Assembly: GCA_946478635.1 (NCBI GenBank) | Contig: CAMLCX010000182.1 | Span: 1-8,709 of the forward strand | Direction of reading: 5' to 3' | Length of the DNA stretch: 8,709 nucleotides | Source of the DNA: an uncultured Pseudomonadota bacterium | Lineage (GTDB): Bacteria > Desulfobacterota_B > Binatia > UBA9968 | In this document: positions 1 through 6,822 of the stretch, in pieces | How positions within the stretch are numbered: the first letter of the stretch is position 1 | Layout: the number at the start of each line of letters is the position of its first letter | The notes under the pieces: model-generated | Seen by the model: only the letters and a program-made list of their open reading frames with translations | Told to the model about the DNA's origin: nothing | Database searches by the model: none | Translations under genes and position numbers: made by a program

Positions 1-67
1 GGAGGGATTCGAACCCCCAACCCTCAGATCCGAAGTCTGATGCTCTGTCCAGTTGAGCTACGGGCGC
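1..67 (-). tRNA. tRNA-Arg (anticodon TCG), 3' end cut by window edge
   Basis: Read on the minus strand from base 67, the sequence folds as a standard tRNA. The acceptor 5' strand is GCGCCCG (67-61), followed by T8-A9, a GCTC D-stem with an AACTGGACA-type D loop, and the anticodon stem TCAGA/TCTGA. That stem encloses the loop CTTCGGA, with T33 followed by anticodon TCG, which reads Arg codons CGA and, by wobble, CGG. The T arm has the TTCGAAT loop closed by GGGGG/CCCTC. Base 1 corresponds to about tRNA position 66, so the rest of the acceptor 3' strand, the discriminator base and any CCA lie outside the window. The gene has the same direction as cysS and the LysM gene, 73 bases beyond the LysM stop codon, so it could be co-transcribed with them or use its own promoter. 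The identification is read directly from the sequence. Confidence 0.96.
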
Positions 68-81
68 CTTTTAAATTGTTG

Positions 82-117
82 GTTCAAATCGTTCAAACCG
101 TTCAATTAGTTCAAATC
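82..117. repeat. Four 9-bp tandem units (GTTCAAATC type)
   Basis: Four head-to-tail 9-base units fill this stretch: GTTCAAATC (82-90), GTTCAAACC (91-99), GTTCAATTA (100-108) and GTTCAAATC (109-117). All share GTTCAA, and the first and last are identical. On the minus strand each unit reads ...TTGAAC. The array lies in the short spacer between the LysM gene stop and the 5' end of the tRNA-Arg gene, ending 15 bases before the tRNA. It is seen directly. Its role is unknown: it may be a replication-slippage microsatellite, a protein-binding array, or a source of -35-like TTGAAC hexamers for the tRNA. One such hexamer lies 15 bases before TTTAAA (70-75 region, minus strand), a weak promoter resemblance. 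Confidence 0.85.
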
Positions 118-140
118 GCCGGACCCATATGTTTGTACGC

Positions 141-1934
141 CTAGTGAAAATAGACGATCTCTAAACCTTTTTCAGAAAAGAAACGGTTCAGCGCCAGCGG
201 GATCTGCCGGTCGGTTACAAACATGGCCCGGTTATTTAGACGAAATCCCCACGCCTTCAAGGTCAACCTTTCGCCTGCGGCGCCTTCCGCCGCGGCAAAT
301 CGATGTTCACTGTAAACCGCGGGGTCACCCAGTAAGCCCAGCAGACGGGCGATCAGTTCGCGCGACGATAGCGTGTCGATATTTAATTCAGCCGTTGTCA
401 TGTTGTGACGCTCTTGCAAGGCACGCCGGATATCCGGATCCGCAGGCCGAAAAAATATCCCGATGCGCTTGCCATCCAATTCCAAGACGCGATCGATACG
501 CGTGTCTACTTGCAATCCGGCGCGCAGCTCCACAGGAATGCTTGCGCCCGCGTTGAATGGGATTCGGAACGCTGAAAGCAACGCGTCGACGATCTCGCGC
601 TTGTCCTTCGGCAGGTCTCTTGCGGGTGCCGAATTCTTCAATTGGCCTGTCGCCCGCTTGCTGGCGACAGGCTTGGTCGTTCTCGGCAGGGCGACGTCGC
701 GTAGATAGAGACCCTGCTTCTCCAAGGCTGCGATCAAATAGTCCGGGATTTCATTGTGCTGCTCGGTAAGATTGATGACTAAAACTTCCTGGGTCTTGTT
801 GCTGACCGCCGGCGCCAGCGCCATCCAGTTCCCTTTGGCTTCGAACGCGACCCCGGCTTCTTGCACAATCACCGGCCGATCATTTGGCAATGGCTGATAG
901 CCGATACCGGCAAGCAGTTGCCGCACAGCCTCACCGACGTTGACGCCTCCACCCAGAGGCACAACCGGCGTACCGACACTCGGGTCATTCAATTTCGCCT
1001 TCAGCGAGCTCGGAATTCTGCCGTCCGGATCGACGACCACTTTTTGGCGCAGCGCCGGGTTAACGATCACCGGGTAGTTGTTCTTGTCGAAGCGAACGTT
1101 TCCTTCAGGAAGCCTGACAACCTCCTCACCGCTTAACTGCACCTCGTTGCCGGTCGCTTCGATGACTCTGACCAAGAGATCCATGTTTTCCCGAGCGACG
1201 GCACGAATCATCTGCTCCGCGGAAGGTTGCAAAGGCGCGTCCTGCGGCTTGGGTGGGCTCGCGCCGGCCACGGGCGAGCCCCGGCCTTGAGATGAAACCG
1301 CCGGCCCCGGCCCAGCATCTTTCTGGACGCTATCGACCCGGTCGCTCGCCGGCAAACGCAGTATCTCTCCTTCGTAGAGAGTATCCCAATCCCGCTTGCG
1401 TTGAGGGTTGAGGTCCTTTACCAGCGAAGTGTACTGCGCCAGTTTACGTTCGTCGGTGAGTTTGAATTGCTCGCGCAGAATTCGGTACAGCGACTCTCCC
1501 GCTTTTACCCGGTAATTGACCGTGCCTGCCGCGCTCGCCGGAGGTGCTGCGACGGCTCCGGCTTCAGCGCGCCGCACCACCCCTTCGACATCGTCCAGCC
1601 GAATTGGAATAAATATCTTATCCCCGGCGCGCAACACGTCGAGATTTCTGATCTGCGGATTTAAGCCGCGGATAACCACCAGGTAGCTGCGAAACTTGCG
1701 CTCGGGTACGCCTTTCTCCTCGATGAGTATTCGCCACAGCGAATCGCCCCTGCCGATCTGCCGTTCTTCACCGCTGATTTGACGCCCCTGAAACTCGCGC
1801 ACGCCGACTTCTTTGCGCAGGTTGATTTCGGGCGCTTCGGTGCGCGGCGCCGCTTGCTCCTGAGCCTGCACCGGCGTGACTGCAATGGTGGCAATGAGTA
1901 GAACAACAGGCAGATTGAAACCCGGCGCAATCAT
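141..1934 (-). CDS. Exported protein with two LysM domains and an unrecognised C-terminal region
   Basis: The product is 597 residues. The N-terminus (1-24) is a signal peptide: a hydrophobic run after MIAPGFN, then VQA-Q as a plausible cleavage site near residue 24. It should therefore act in the periplasm or at the envelope. Two LysM modules follow, at about 58-110 (GRGDSLWRIL ... LNPQI ... LRAGDKIFIP) and 141-194 (YRVKAGESLYRIL ... LNPQ ... LYEGEILRLP). LysM modules bind the glycan of peptidoglycan. A Pro/Ala/Gly-rich linker (about 197-240) leads to roughly 350 residues that I do not recognise. Parts of this region look duplicated (334-415 against 525-597, each ending IP..L....-KQGL or EKGL plus a beta strand). 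The start is ATG at 1934: it overlaps the cysS stop as ATGA and follows an AGGTGA Shine-Dalgarno match. An in-frame TTG at 1946 is less likely. The function beyond wall binding is unknown. Confidence 0.85.
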   Translation of the reverse strand: MIAPGFNLPVVLLIATIAVTPVQAQEQAAPRTEAPEINLRKEVGVREFQGRQISGEERQIGRGDSLWRILIEEKGVPERKFRSYLVVIRGLNPQIRNLDVLRAGDKIFIPIRLDDVEGVVRRAEAGAVAAPPASAAGTVNYRVKAGESLYRILREQFKLTDERKLAQYTSLVKDLNPQRKRDWDTLYEGEILRLPASDRVDSVQKDAGPGPAVSSQGRGSPVAGASPPKPQDAPLQPSAEQMIRAVARENMDLLVRVIEATGNEVQLSGEEVVRLPEGNVRFDKNNYPVIVNPALRQKVVVDPDGRIPSSLKAKLNDPSVGTPVVPLGGGVNVGEAVRQLLAGIGYQPLPNDRPVIVQEAGVAFEAKGNWMALAPAVSNKTQEVLVINLTEQHNEIPDYLIAALEKQGLYLRDVALPRTTKPVASKRATGQLKNSAPARDLPKDKREIVDALLSAFRIPFNAGASIPVELRAGLQVDTRIDRVLELDGKRIGIFFRPADPDIRRALQERHNMTTAELNIDTLSSRELIARLLGLLGDPAVYSEHRFAAAEGAAGERLTLKAWGFRLNNRAMFVTDRQIPLALNRFFSEKGLEIVYFH

Positions 1935-3334
1935 TTCACCTTCCAAACCGTTCCGCCGGGGGTATCCTCAATGACGATTCCTTTTTGCTGCAGGGCATCG
2001 CGAATCCGGTCCGCCTCCGCCCAATTTTTTTCCCTGCGGGCAATATTACGCTGCGTGATCAGACCATCAATCGCCGGTACGGTCAATATTCCTTTTTTCA
2101 GCCAGCGTTCCTTTTTGCGCTCGAAGTAGCCCTCCTGAAACAGGCCGAGGGTATCACACATCGCGCGAAACCCCGCCACTCTATTTTCAAGCCCCTGGTG
2201 TTTTTTGCCGTCAAACAACCGGTTCAACGCGCGTGCTTCATCGAAGATCAGCGCCAATGCCCGCGGCGTGTTGAAATCATCGTCCATCTCGCGGCGAAAC
2301 GCATTCATTAACTCCGCGTCGGGAGCGGCTTGCGCCGCTCCTCTCAGCAATTGCGCCGCTCGCTCCGCGGTTTCAAAAATGCGGTCCGCCCCCTTCCCTA
2401 CTTCCTCCAAGCCGTCTTTGGAGAAATCCATGGGACTTCGATAGTGACTCCCGAGGAAGTAATGGCGCAGCGCAACTGCGTCATACTCGGCGAGAATTTC
2501 CCAAATCGTAAAAAAGTTACCGAGCGACTTCGACATCTTTTCCTGATTGATATTGAGAAAGCCGTTGTGGATCCAGTAACGCGCCAGCGCCTTGCCGTAG
2601 GCGCCTTCCGATTGGGCGATCTCGTTCTCGTGGTGCGGGAAGATAAGGTCGCGCCCGCCGCCGTGAATATCGAAGGGCTGGTCGAGATATTTCGTGCTCA
2701 TCGCCGAGCACTCGATGTGCCAACCCGGCCGGCCGGGTCCCCAGGGGCTCTCCCACGTCGGCTCGCCCGGCTTGCTCGCTTTCCAAAGCGCGAAATCCAG
2801 CGGCGACCGCTTTCTGTCGTCGACTTCGACCCGCGCGCCGGATTCCAGCTCATCGATTTTTTTGCGCGAGAGCTTGCCGTAGTTTGGAAATTCACCGACG
2901 GGGTAGTACACATCGCCATCGACGCGATAGGCGAGCCCCTTACGCTCGAGTTGCCGGATGATCTCGATGATCTCGCCGATGTGCGCCGTTGCGCGCGGCT
3001 CGATCGTAGGTCGGAGCAAGCCCAGGGCTTCGCTGTCGCGCTGAAACTCTGCGATATAACGGTCCGTGATCGCCGCGCACGTTGTTTGTTCGTCATTGGC
3101 CCGCTTGATGATCTTGTCGTCCACATCGGTAAAATTGCGAGCGTAGGTGACGTCGAAACCGGAGAAAAGCAGATAGCGATAGATCACGTCGAAGGTCAGC
3201 AAGAATCGGCAATGCCCGAGGTGCGCCGAGTCATACACGGTCACGCCGCAGACGTACATGCGCACTTTTTTAGGCGCCAGCGGAACGAATTCTTCTTTGT
3301 CGTTGGTGAGCGTGTTGAAAATTTTGAGGGCCAT
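1931..3334 (-). CDS. cysS: Cysteinyl-tRNA synthetase
   Basis: This cytoplasmic class I aminoacyl-tRNA synthetase joins cysteine to tRNA-Cys using ATP. The product is 467 residues, close to the usual 460-480. The start MALKIFNTLT at 3334 fits the family; an in-frame upstream TTG (3376) would add 14 residues of no family character. The nucleotide-binding HIGH motif appears as HLGH (38-41) and the second signature as KMSKS (266-270). The four zinc ligands that select cysteine are all present: C29, C209, H234 and E238. Other family marks are MYVCGVTVYD (26-35), ARNFTDVDDKII (65-76), GRPGWHIECSAM (201-212) and HGGGRDLIFPHHENEIAQ (224-241). The C-terminal anticodon-recognition part ends at the TGA shared with the LysM gene start. 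No Shine-Dalgarno sequence is visible before the start. The gene looks intact and functional. Confidence 0.98.
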   Translation of the reverse strand: MALKIFNTLTNDKEEFVPLAPKKVRMYVCGVTVYDSAHLGHCRFLLTFDVIYRYLLFSGFDVTYARNFTDVDDKIIKRANDEQTTCAAITDRYIAEFQRDSEALGLLRPTIEPRATAHIGEIIEIIRQLERKGLAYRVDGDVYYPVGEFPNYGKLSRKKIDELESGARVEVDDRKRSPLDFALWKASKPGEPTWESPWGPGRPGWHIECSAMSTKYLDQPFDIHGGGRDLIFPHHENEIAQSEGAYGKALARYWIHNGFLNINQEKMSKSLGNFFTIWEILAEYDAVALRHYFLGSHYRSPMDFSKDGLEEVGKGADRIFETAERAAQLLRGAAQAAPDAELMNAFRREMDDDFNTPRALALIFDEARALNRLFDGKKHQGLENRVAGFRAMCDTLGLFQEGYFERKKERWLKKGILTVPAIDGLITQRNIARREKNWAEADRIRDALQQKGIVIEDTPGGTVWKVK

Positions 3335-3348
3335 ACAACGAGTTTTTA

Positions 3349-3376
3349 ATGTTACGGATCGTAAGCCGATTTGCAA
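3349..3376 (-). promoter_or_regulatory. Weak candidate sigma-70 promoter for cysS
   Basis: On the minus strand TTGCAA (3376-3371, four of six matches to the -35 consensus) and TAACAT (3354-3349, four of six matches to the -10) are separated by 16 bases. Transcription would begin near 3342, about 8 bases before the cysS ATG, which would fit the absence of a Shine-Dalgarno sequence. The -35 hexamer overlaps the left arm of the bulged dyad at 3372-3401. The match is weak and the call is an inference. Confidence 0.25.
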
Positions 3377-3383
3377 GCCGATT
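3363..3383. repeat. Direct repeat AAGCCGATT in the divergent spacer
   Basis: AAGCCGATT occurs at 3363-3371 and again at 3375-3383, a 12-base period with TGC between the copies. The second copy runs into the left half of the dyad at 3372-3401. Short direct repeats in a divergent spacer can be binding sites for a regulator, but no known operator is recognised here. Confidence 0.5.
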
Positions 3384-3401
3384 GGAGCGCCAATGCTTGC
3401 A
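3372..3401. promoter_or_regulatory. 30-base bulged dyad between cysS and ubiD
   Basis: TGCAAGC (3372-3378) pairs with GCTTGCA (3395-3401), and ATTGG (3381-3385) pairs with CCAAT (3390-3394). This gives 12 perfect base pairs with a two-base bulge (CG, 3379-3380) and the four-base loop AGCG. No T-run follows on either strand, so it does not look like an intrinsic terminator. It sits midway between the two divergent start codons, as expected for an operator or for a hairpin in a 5' leader. No known regulator site or riboswitch is recognised. The symmetry is seen directly and the role is inferred. Confidence 0.55.
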
Positions 3402-3433
3402 CACGACGACGAAAAAGCATAGACAAAAGTTGT

Positions 3434-5092
3434 ATGAATTTTTCCAAACCCTATGCAGACTTACGCGAATTTATCGCGGTGCTCGATGCCAACGAAAAAC
3501 TCTACCGGATCGATCGCGAGATCAATAAAGACACAGAGCTTCAGCCGCTGGTCCGCTGGCAATTTCGCGGCGGCATTGCCGAATCGGCGCGGCGCGGTTT
3601 TCTGTTCAATAACGTCACGGACGGGAAGAAAAAAAAATATAACTGCCGAGTGCTCGTCGGCGGCCTGTCGAGCTCGGAGGCGATTTACTCGCTGGGCCTG
3701 AAGTGCCAGCCCGATGAGGTACCCGATCGCTGGATCTACGCATTGGACCATCTCGTCCCACCCGTGATGGTCGATCACGGGCCGGCGCAGGAAGAGGTTC
3801 ACATGGGCGCCGAGTTGCTCGCCCATGGTGGCATCAATGAATTCGCCATTCCCATTTCAACCCCCGGATTCGACAATGGCCCCTACATCACCGCCGGCCA
3901 CTGGATTACCAAAGACCCTGAAACCGGCCAACGTAATGTCGGCAATTATCGCGGTCTGATCAAAGGCCCCGCGCGAAGCGGCCTGATGACCGGCACGCCT
4001 CAGGATCTTTCGAACCAATGGGAAAAAGCACGCCGGCTGGGCAAGCCTTTGGAAGTTGCCATTGTCGTCGGCACGGTTCCCGTCGTCTCCTACGCCGCGA
4101 CGCAAAAAGTTCCGCCTGACGTCGACGAACTCGCGCTGGCGGGAGGTCTCCAGGGCGCGCCCGTACCGCTGATCAAATGCAAGACTGTCGACCTCGAAGT
4201 GCCGGCGACGTCCGAGATCGTCCTCGAGGGCATCATTCCGACCAAATATATGGAAGAAGAAGGCCCCTACGGCGAGTCCATGGGCTATATCGATCCGCGC
4301 ACTTTGAGCCTGGTCTTCGAGCTCACCTGCGTGACTCATCGCAAAGATCCCATCTGGGTTTCGATCATCAGCCAGGTCACGCCGAGCGAAAGCTCGAAGA
4401 TCAAGGCAATGGGGATGGCGACGCTGATCAAGCGTTCTCTCGTCAAAAAAGGTTTCGACTCGGTCCAGGAGGTTCACCTCATCGAGCCGCTGGTCAATCT
4501 TCGCCCGTATGTCGCTGTCAGTCTCAAGAAGCGCAATGACCAGGAACCCTGGGACGTCATGCAGGGCATTCTCGATTATGGCGATCGCGTCGGCAAAATG
4601 GTCGTTGCCGTCGACGAAGACATCAACGTGAAGGATCCGATCGCGGTCATCTGGGCGATCACCCATCGATCCCAGCCGCACAAAGATTTCAAGATTATTC
4701 TGGACCGCCCGTTCGGTGCAACGCCGATCGGCATGGTGGCCACGCACCCTTCGAGCCGCTACGACAATTGCGAATCGTCGGTTTTGATCGACGCGACGCG
4801 CAAAGCGGACTTTCCGCCGCTCTCACTGCCCAAGAAAGAATTCATGGTCCGCGCCAAAGAGCTTTGGGAAGAGCTCGGTCTGCCCAAGCTCGAACCGCAG
4901 GAACCCTGGCACGGCTACCTGATGGGATACTGGCCGGATGATTTATCACTGGAAGCCGATTTGGCGGCCAAGAGCGAACATGAAAAAGTCTGGGAAGCAC
5001 TGCAAAAAACCCGCGTAGATATCGGCGAGGGCGACACCATGAAAACCATGCGCGCCCGTTGGGGCAAGACCCACTCGGGGCGCTCGGTATAG
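3434..5092 (+). CDS. UbiD-family prenylated-FMN decarboxylase
   Basis: The family reversibly (de)carboxylates aromatic or alpha,beta-unsaturated acids in the cytoplasm, using prenylated FMN made by UbiX. No ubiX is in this window. The product is 552 residues, somewhat longer than UbiD of E. coli (about 497). Family marks run in order: the N-terminal DLREFIAVLD (9-18); the cofactor/metal-site segment ITKDPETGQRNVGNYR (158-173) with N168 and R173; KCKTVDLEVPATSEIVLEG (248-266); and EEEGPYGESMGY (274-285), supplying the paired acidic residues E276 and E281. The catalytic Glu-Arg-Glu set therefore appears complete. ATG at 3434 starts the recognisable domain. An in-frame TTG at 3371 would add 21 unlike residues read through the dyad. 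No Shine-Dalgarno sequence is evident. The substrate cannot be assigned: the quinone-pathway UbiD, phenolic-acid decarboxylases and anaerobic aromatic carboxylases all share these motifs. The neighbouring transporter favours a catabolic role. Confidence 0.93.
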   Translation: MNFSKPYADLREFIAVLDANEKLYRIDREINKDTELQPLVRWQFRGGIAESARRGFLFNNVTDGKKKKYNCRVLVGGLSSSEAIYSLGLKCQPDEVPDRWIYALDHLVPPVMVDHGPAQEEVHMGAELLAHGGINEFAIPISTPGFDNGPYITAGHWITKDPETGQRNVGNYRGLIKGPARSGLMTGTPQDLSNQWEKARRLGKPLEVAIVVGTVPVVSYAATQKVPPDVDELALAGGLQGAPVPLIKCKTVDLEVPATSEIVLEGIIPTKYMEEEGPYGESMGYIDPRTLSLVFELTCVTHRKDPIWVSIISQVTPSESSKIKAMGMATLIKRSLVKKGFDSVQEVHLIEPLVNLRPYVAVSLKKRNDQEPWDVMQGILDYGDRVGKMVVAVDEDINVKDPIAVIWAITHRSQPHKDFKIILDRPFGATPIGMVATHPSSRYDNCESSVLIDATRKADFPPLSLPKKEFMVRAKELWEELGLPKLEPQEPWHGYLMGYWPDDLSLEADLAAKSEHEKVWEALQKTRVDIGEGDTMKTMRARWGKTHSGRSV

Positions 5093-5123
5093 ACTTATTC
5101 CGCGGCGCAAAAAATTAAGCCTC

Positions 5124-5145
5124 CAACCGTTAGTATGAACGGTTG
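5124..5145. repeat. Inverted repeat downstream of ubiD
   Basis: CAACCGTT (5124-5131) and AACGGTTG (5138-5145) form a perfect 8-base stem around the loop AGTATG, 31 bases after the ubiD stop. No T-run follows on the plus strand. On the minus strand a run of six T begins about 11 bases beyond the stem, too far for a standard terminator. It may help end or stabilise the ubiD transcript, or be a binding site. In the rest of the 279-base gap (5093-5371) I see only the tctC ribosome binding site and no convincing gene or promoter. Confidence 0.45.
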
Positions 5146-5356
5146 TCGGACACGCCGATTCAGCAGCTCGTTTGGACTGCTTTCTAACGCCACCACTCGC
5201 AAGACTTGATAGAATTTTCCATGCCGGTTCTCATCAAACTTCGGAATTAAAGTACCCACACTTCTCACCTTTGCGAAAAACCTGAGCCAGAGCAAGGTAA
5301 CCTCACTGCTACACAGCCGGTACGTAAATTGCTCCTCCAGTAGCTTCAATGATAAA

Positions 5357-5363
5357 GGGGGAG
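5357..5363 (+). promoter_or_regulatory. Ribosome binding site of tctC
   Basis: GGGGGAG lies 8 bases before the ATG at 5372, a strong Shine-Dalgarno match at good spacing. It fixes the tctC start and contrasts with the lack of such a site before ubiD and cysS. Confidence 0.75.
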
Positions 5364-5371
5364 AAAACTGC

Positions 5372-6334
5372 ATGATACATTTTAAAATTATACTCATAGC
5401 GCTCACTGCCTATATCTGGCTTGCGCCCGCAAACGTTTTTGGCCAGGGGAAATACCCGAGCGAACCTGTTCGTCTCGTCATAACCCACGCCGCCGGTGGC
5501 ACCACCGACATGGCGGCGAGACTCATTCAACCGTACCTGCAAAAATATCTGGGCGTTCCGATCGTCATTGAAAACATGCAGGGGGCCGGCGGCAATGTGG
5601 CCCGCTCCTTCGTCTTCAAGCAGCCGGCGGACGGTTACACGTTGCTCGTAAGCCAACAGCCTTCGATGTCCAGCGGGCAACTTGTCTCCGGTGGAAAATT
5701 TGAGGTTTTAAAGTTCGTTCACGTTTTCAACATTGCCGGACGCAACTACGATTGTGTCGCCGTTGGGCCAAATTCGCCGTTCAAGACCATCGAGGACTTG
5801 AAGAAAGCATCGGCGACGCAGCCGCTCACGTCGGCCGGCACGGGCGTCGGTAGCAATGCCTACATTCTCGCCATGCTGCTCAAATCAAAGGCCGGCGTGA
5901 ACATGAGTTACGTCCCCTTCAACAGCGGCACCGAGGCGGCCTTGGCTCTCGCCGGCAATCAAACCCAAATGGGCACGGGCGCGCTCGACAGCTATGCGCC
6001 GCTGCATGATCAGAAGCGACTGCGCGTTCTCGCCGTTTCCGGTCCCCAACGGGATGAATCTCATCGCGGGTTTCCAACTCTCGCCGAGCTCGGCTACGAT
6101 ATTAAAATGGATCAGATGACCGGTGTTTTCGCTCCTCCCGGGCTGCCAGATGCGCAATCGAAGATCCTCGTTGCCGCTTTTCAGAAAGCGTTCGCCGACA
6201 AGGATTATCTCGCCGCAACGTCCACGGCTAAGCAAACGTTGCAACCTCTGGCGCCAGTGGAATTTTATAAAGCTTCCGAAGCCATGTTTAAAACCATTCA
6301 GAGTTTAGAATCAGTGCTAAAACAGGCTAAGTAA
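5372..6334 (+). CDS. tctC: Tripartite tricarboxylate transporter substrate-binding protein (Bug/TctC family)
   Basis: This is the periplasmic binding protein of a tripartite tricarboxylate transporter: it captures a carboxylate and delivers it to the TctA/TctB membrane pair. The product is 320 residues, the usual size. Residues 1-24 form a signal peptide (IILIALTAYIWLAPANVFG, cleavage likely at G24-Q25). The mature part opens with the family pattern YPSEPVRLVITHAAGGTTD (28-46), followed by ENMQGAGGNVA (67-77) and PADGYTLL. D46 and the AGG loops correspond to the segments that hold the ligand carboxylate in Bug proteins. The loop reads NMQGAGG where NRPGAGG or NKPGAGG is commoner. A strong Shine-Dalgarno sequence sits 8 bases upstream. 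tctB follows after 25 bases, so the three genes form one operon. Whether ubiD, 279 bases upstream, shares the transcript is open. The ligand is unknown, as this family binds very diverse acids. Confidence 0.93.
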   Translation: MIHFKIILIALTAYIWLAPANVFGQGKYPSEPVRLVITHAAGGTTDMAARLIQPYLQKYLGVPIVIENMQGAGGNVARSFVFKQPADGYTLLVSQQPSMSSGQLVSGGKFEVLKFVHVFNIAGRNYDCVAVGPNSPFKTIEDLKKASATQPLTSAGTGVGSNAYILAMLLKSKAGVNMSYVPFNSGTEAALALAGNQTQMGTGALDSYAPLHDQKRLRVLAVSGPQRDESHRGFPTLAELGYDIKMDQMTGVFAPPGLPDAQSKILVAAFQKAFADKDYLAATSTAKQTLQPLAPVEFYKASEAMFKTIQSLESVLKQAK

Positions 6335-6359
6335 GACCAAAAGTCGCGGGGACCAAACC

Positions 6360-6803
6360 TTGGAAGCTCTTCTGCTGGTCGTTTTGGCCGGCTTCTCCGT
6401 CCTGTTTTTATTCCTCGCGAAGGACTATGGGGCGACCGCCGCGCTGTTTCCCCGCGTGGTTGCGTCAGCTTCGCTCGTCTTTTTAGCTCTCGATTTTCTT
6501 TGCAAGTATTTTGTCGTTGGCAAAGCCGGCGCAGAGCCACAAGCGAAGCCGCCCGACCAGACCAGTGACAGGGGCTGGTCTTCGCCGCTGGCGCTTCAGG
6601 CCGGCTATATCGGACTGATTTACGTCGCCGGTTTTTCGACGGCGACGCTCATTTACTTGATTGTCTGCCCGTGGCAGCTGCGCTATCGCAATTGGCTCGT
6701 CACGATCTTGCACGCGGTCTTGCTTACGTTTGCGATCGTCTACACCTTTCATTCTGTGTTTCACGTTCGCCTACCGAAAGGCCTGCTGGGAATTCCCTGG
6801 TAG
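6360..6803 (+). CDS. tctB: Tripartite tricarboxylate transporter small membrane subunit
   Basis: TctB is the small inner-membrane subunit that partners TctA. The product is 147 residues, within the family range, with four predicted membrane helices at about 3-20, 31-50, 79-103 and 111-133. A polar loop rich in Pro, Gln and Asp (about 54-76) separates the two pairs. Family marks are LFPRVVA (29-35) at the start of helix 2 and the C-terminal VRLPKGLL (136-143). The start is TTG at 6360, seven bases after GGGGA (6348-6352), and no in-frame ATG gives the first helix. The leader CGCGGGGACCA is nearly repeated before tctA (CGCGGGGATCA), so both membrane subunits have the same type of ribosome binding site. 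The gene sits between tctC (25-base gap) and tctA (19-base gap). TctB is poorly conserved in general, so position adds to the assignment. Confidence 0.88.
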   Translation: MEALLLVVLAGFSVLFLFLAKDYGATAALFPRVVASASLVFLALDFLCKYFVVGKAGAEPQAKPPDQTSDRGWSSPLALQAGYIGLIYVAGFSTATLIYLIVCPWQLRYRNWLVTILHAVLLTFAIVYTFHSVFHVRLPKGLLGIPW

Positions 6804-6822
6804 GGCGCGGGGATCATCAACT

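Noticed and set aside
82..117. Short tandem units as a CRISPR array
   Set aside because: The units are 9 bases and directly adjacent, with no spacers and no cas genes nearby.
1935..1946. TTG at 1946 as the start of the LysM gene
   Set aside because: The ATG at 1934 overlaps the cysS stop and has the better-placed AGGTGA ribosome binding match.
2330..3349. 339-codon open frame on the plus strand opposite cysS
   Set aside because: It is the antisense shadow of a clear, motif-complete cysS. Its translation is charged and low in family character.
3372..3401. The dyad as an intrinsic terminator or T-box leader of cysS
   Set aside because: There is no T-run on either strand, and the spacer is far too short to hold the T-box stem set and antiterminator.
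3857..4747. 296-codon open frame on the minus strand opposite ubiD
   Set aside because: It is an antisense shadow of the UbiD gene, rich in Arg, Asp and His as GC-rich shadows often are, and has no recognisable domain.
5095..5406. 103-codon minus-strand frame filling the ubiD-tctC gap
   Set aside because: Its start lies inside tctC, no ribosome binding site is evident, and its translation matches nothing I recognise. A real small gene cannot be wholly excluded.
6661..6822. Upstream extension of the tctA frame by 54 codons
   Set aside because: It overlaps tctB, has Arg/Ser-rich composition unlike TctA, and the ATG at 6823 has its own ribosome binding site and the family N-terminus.
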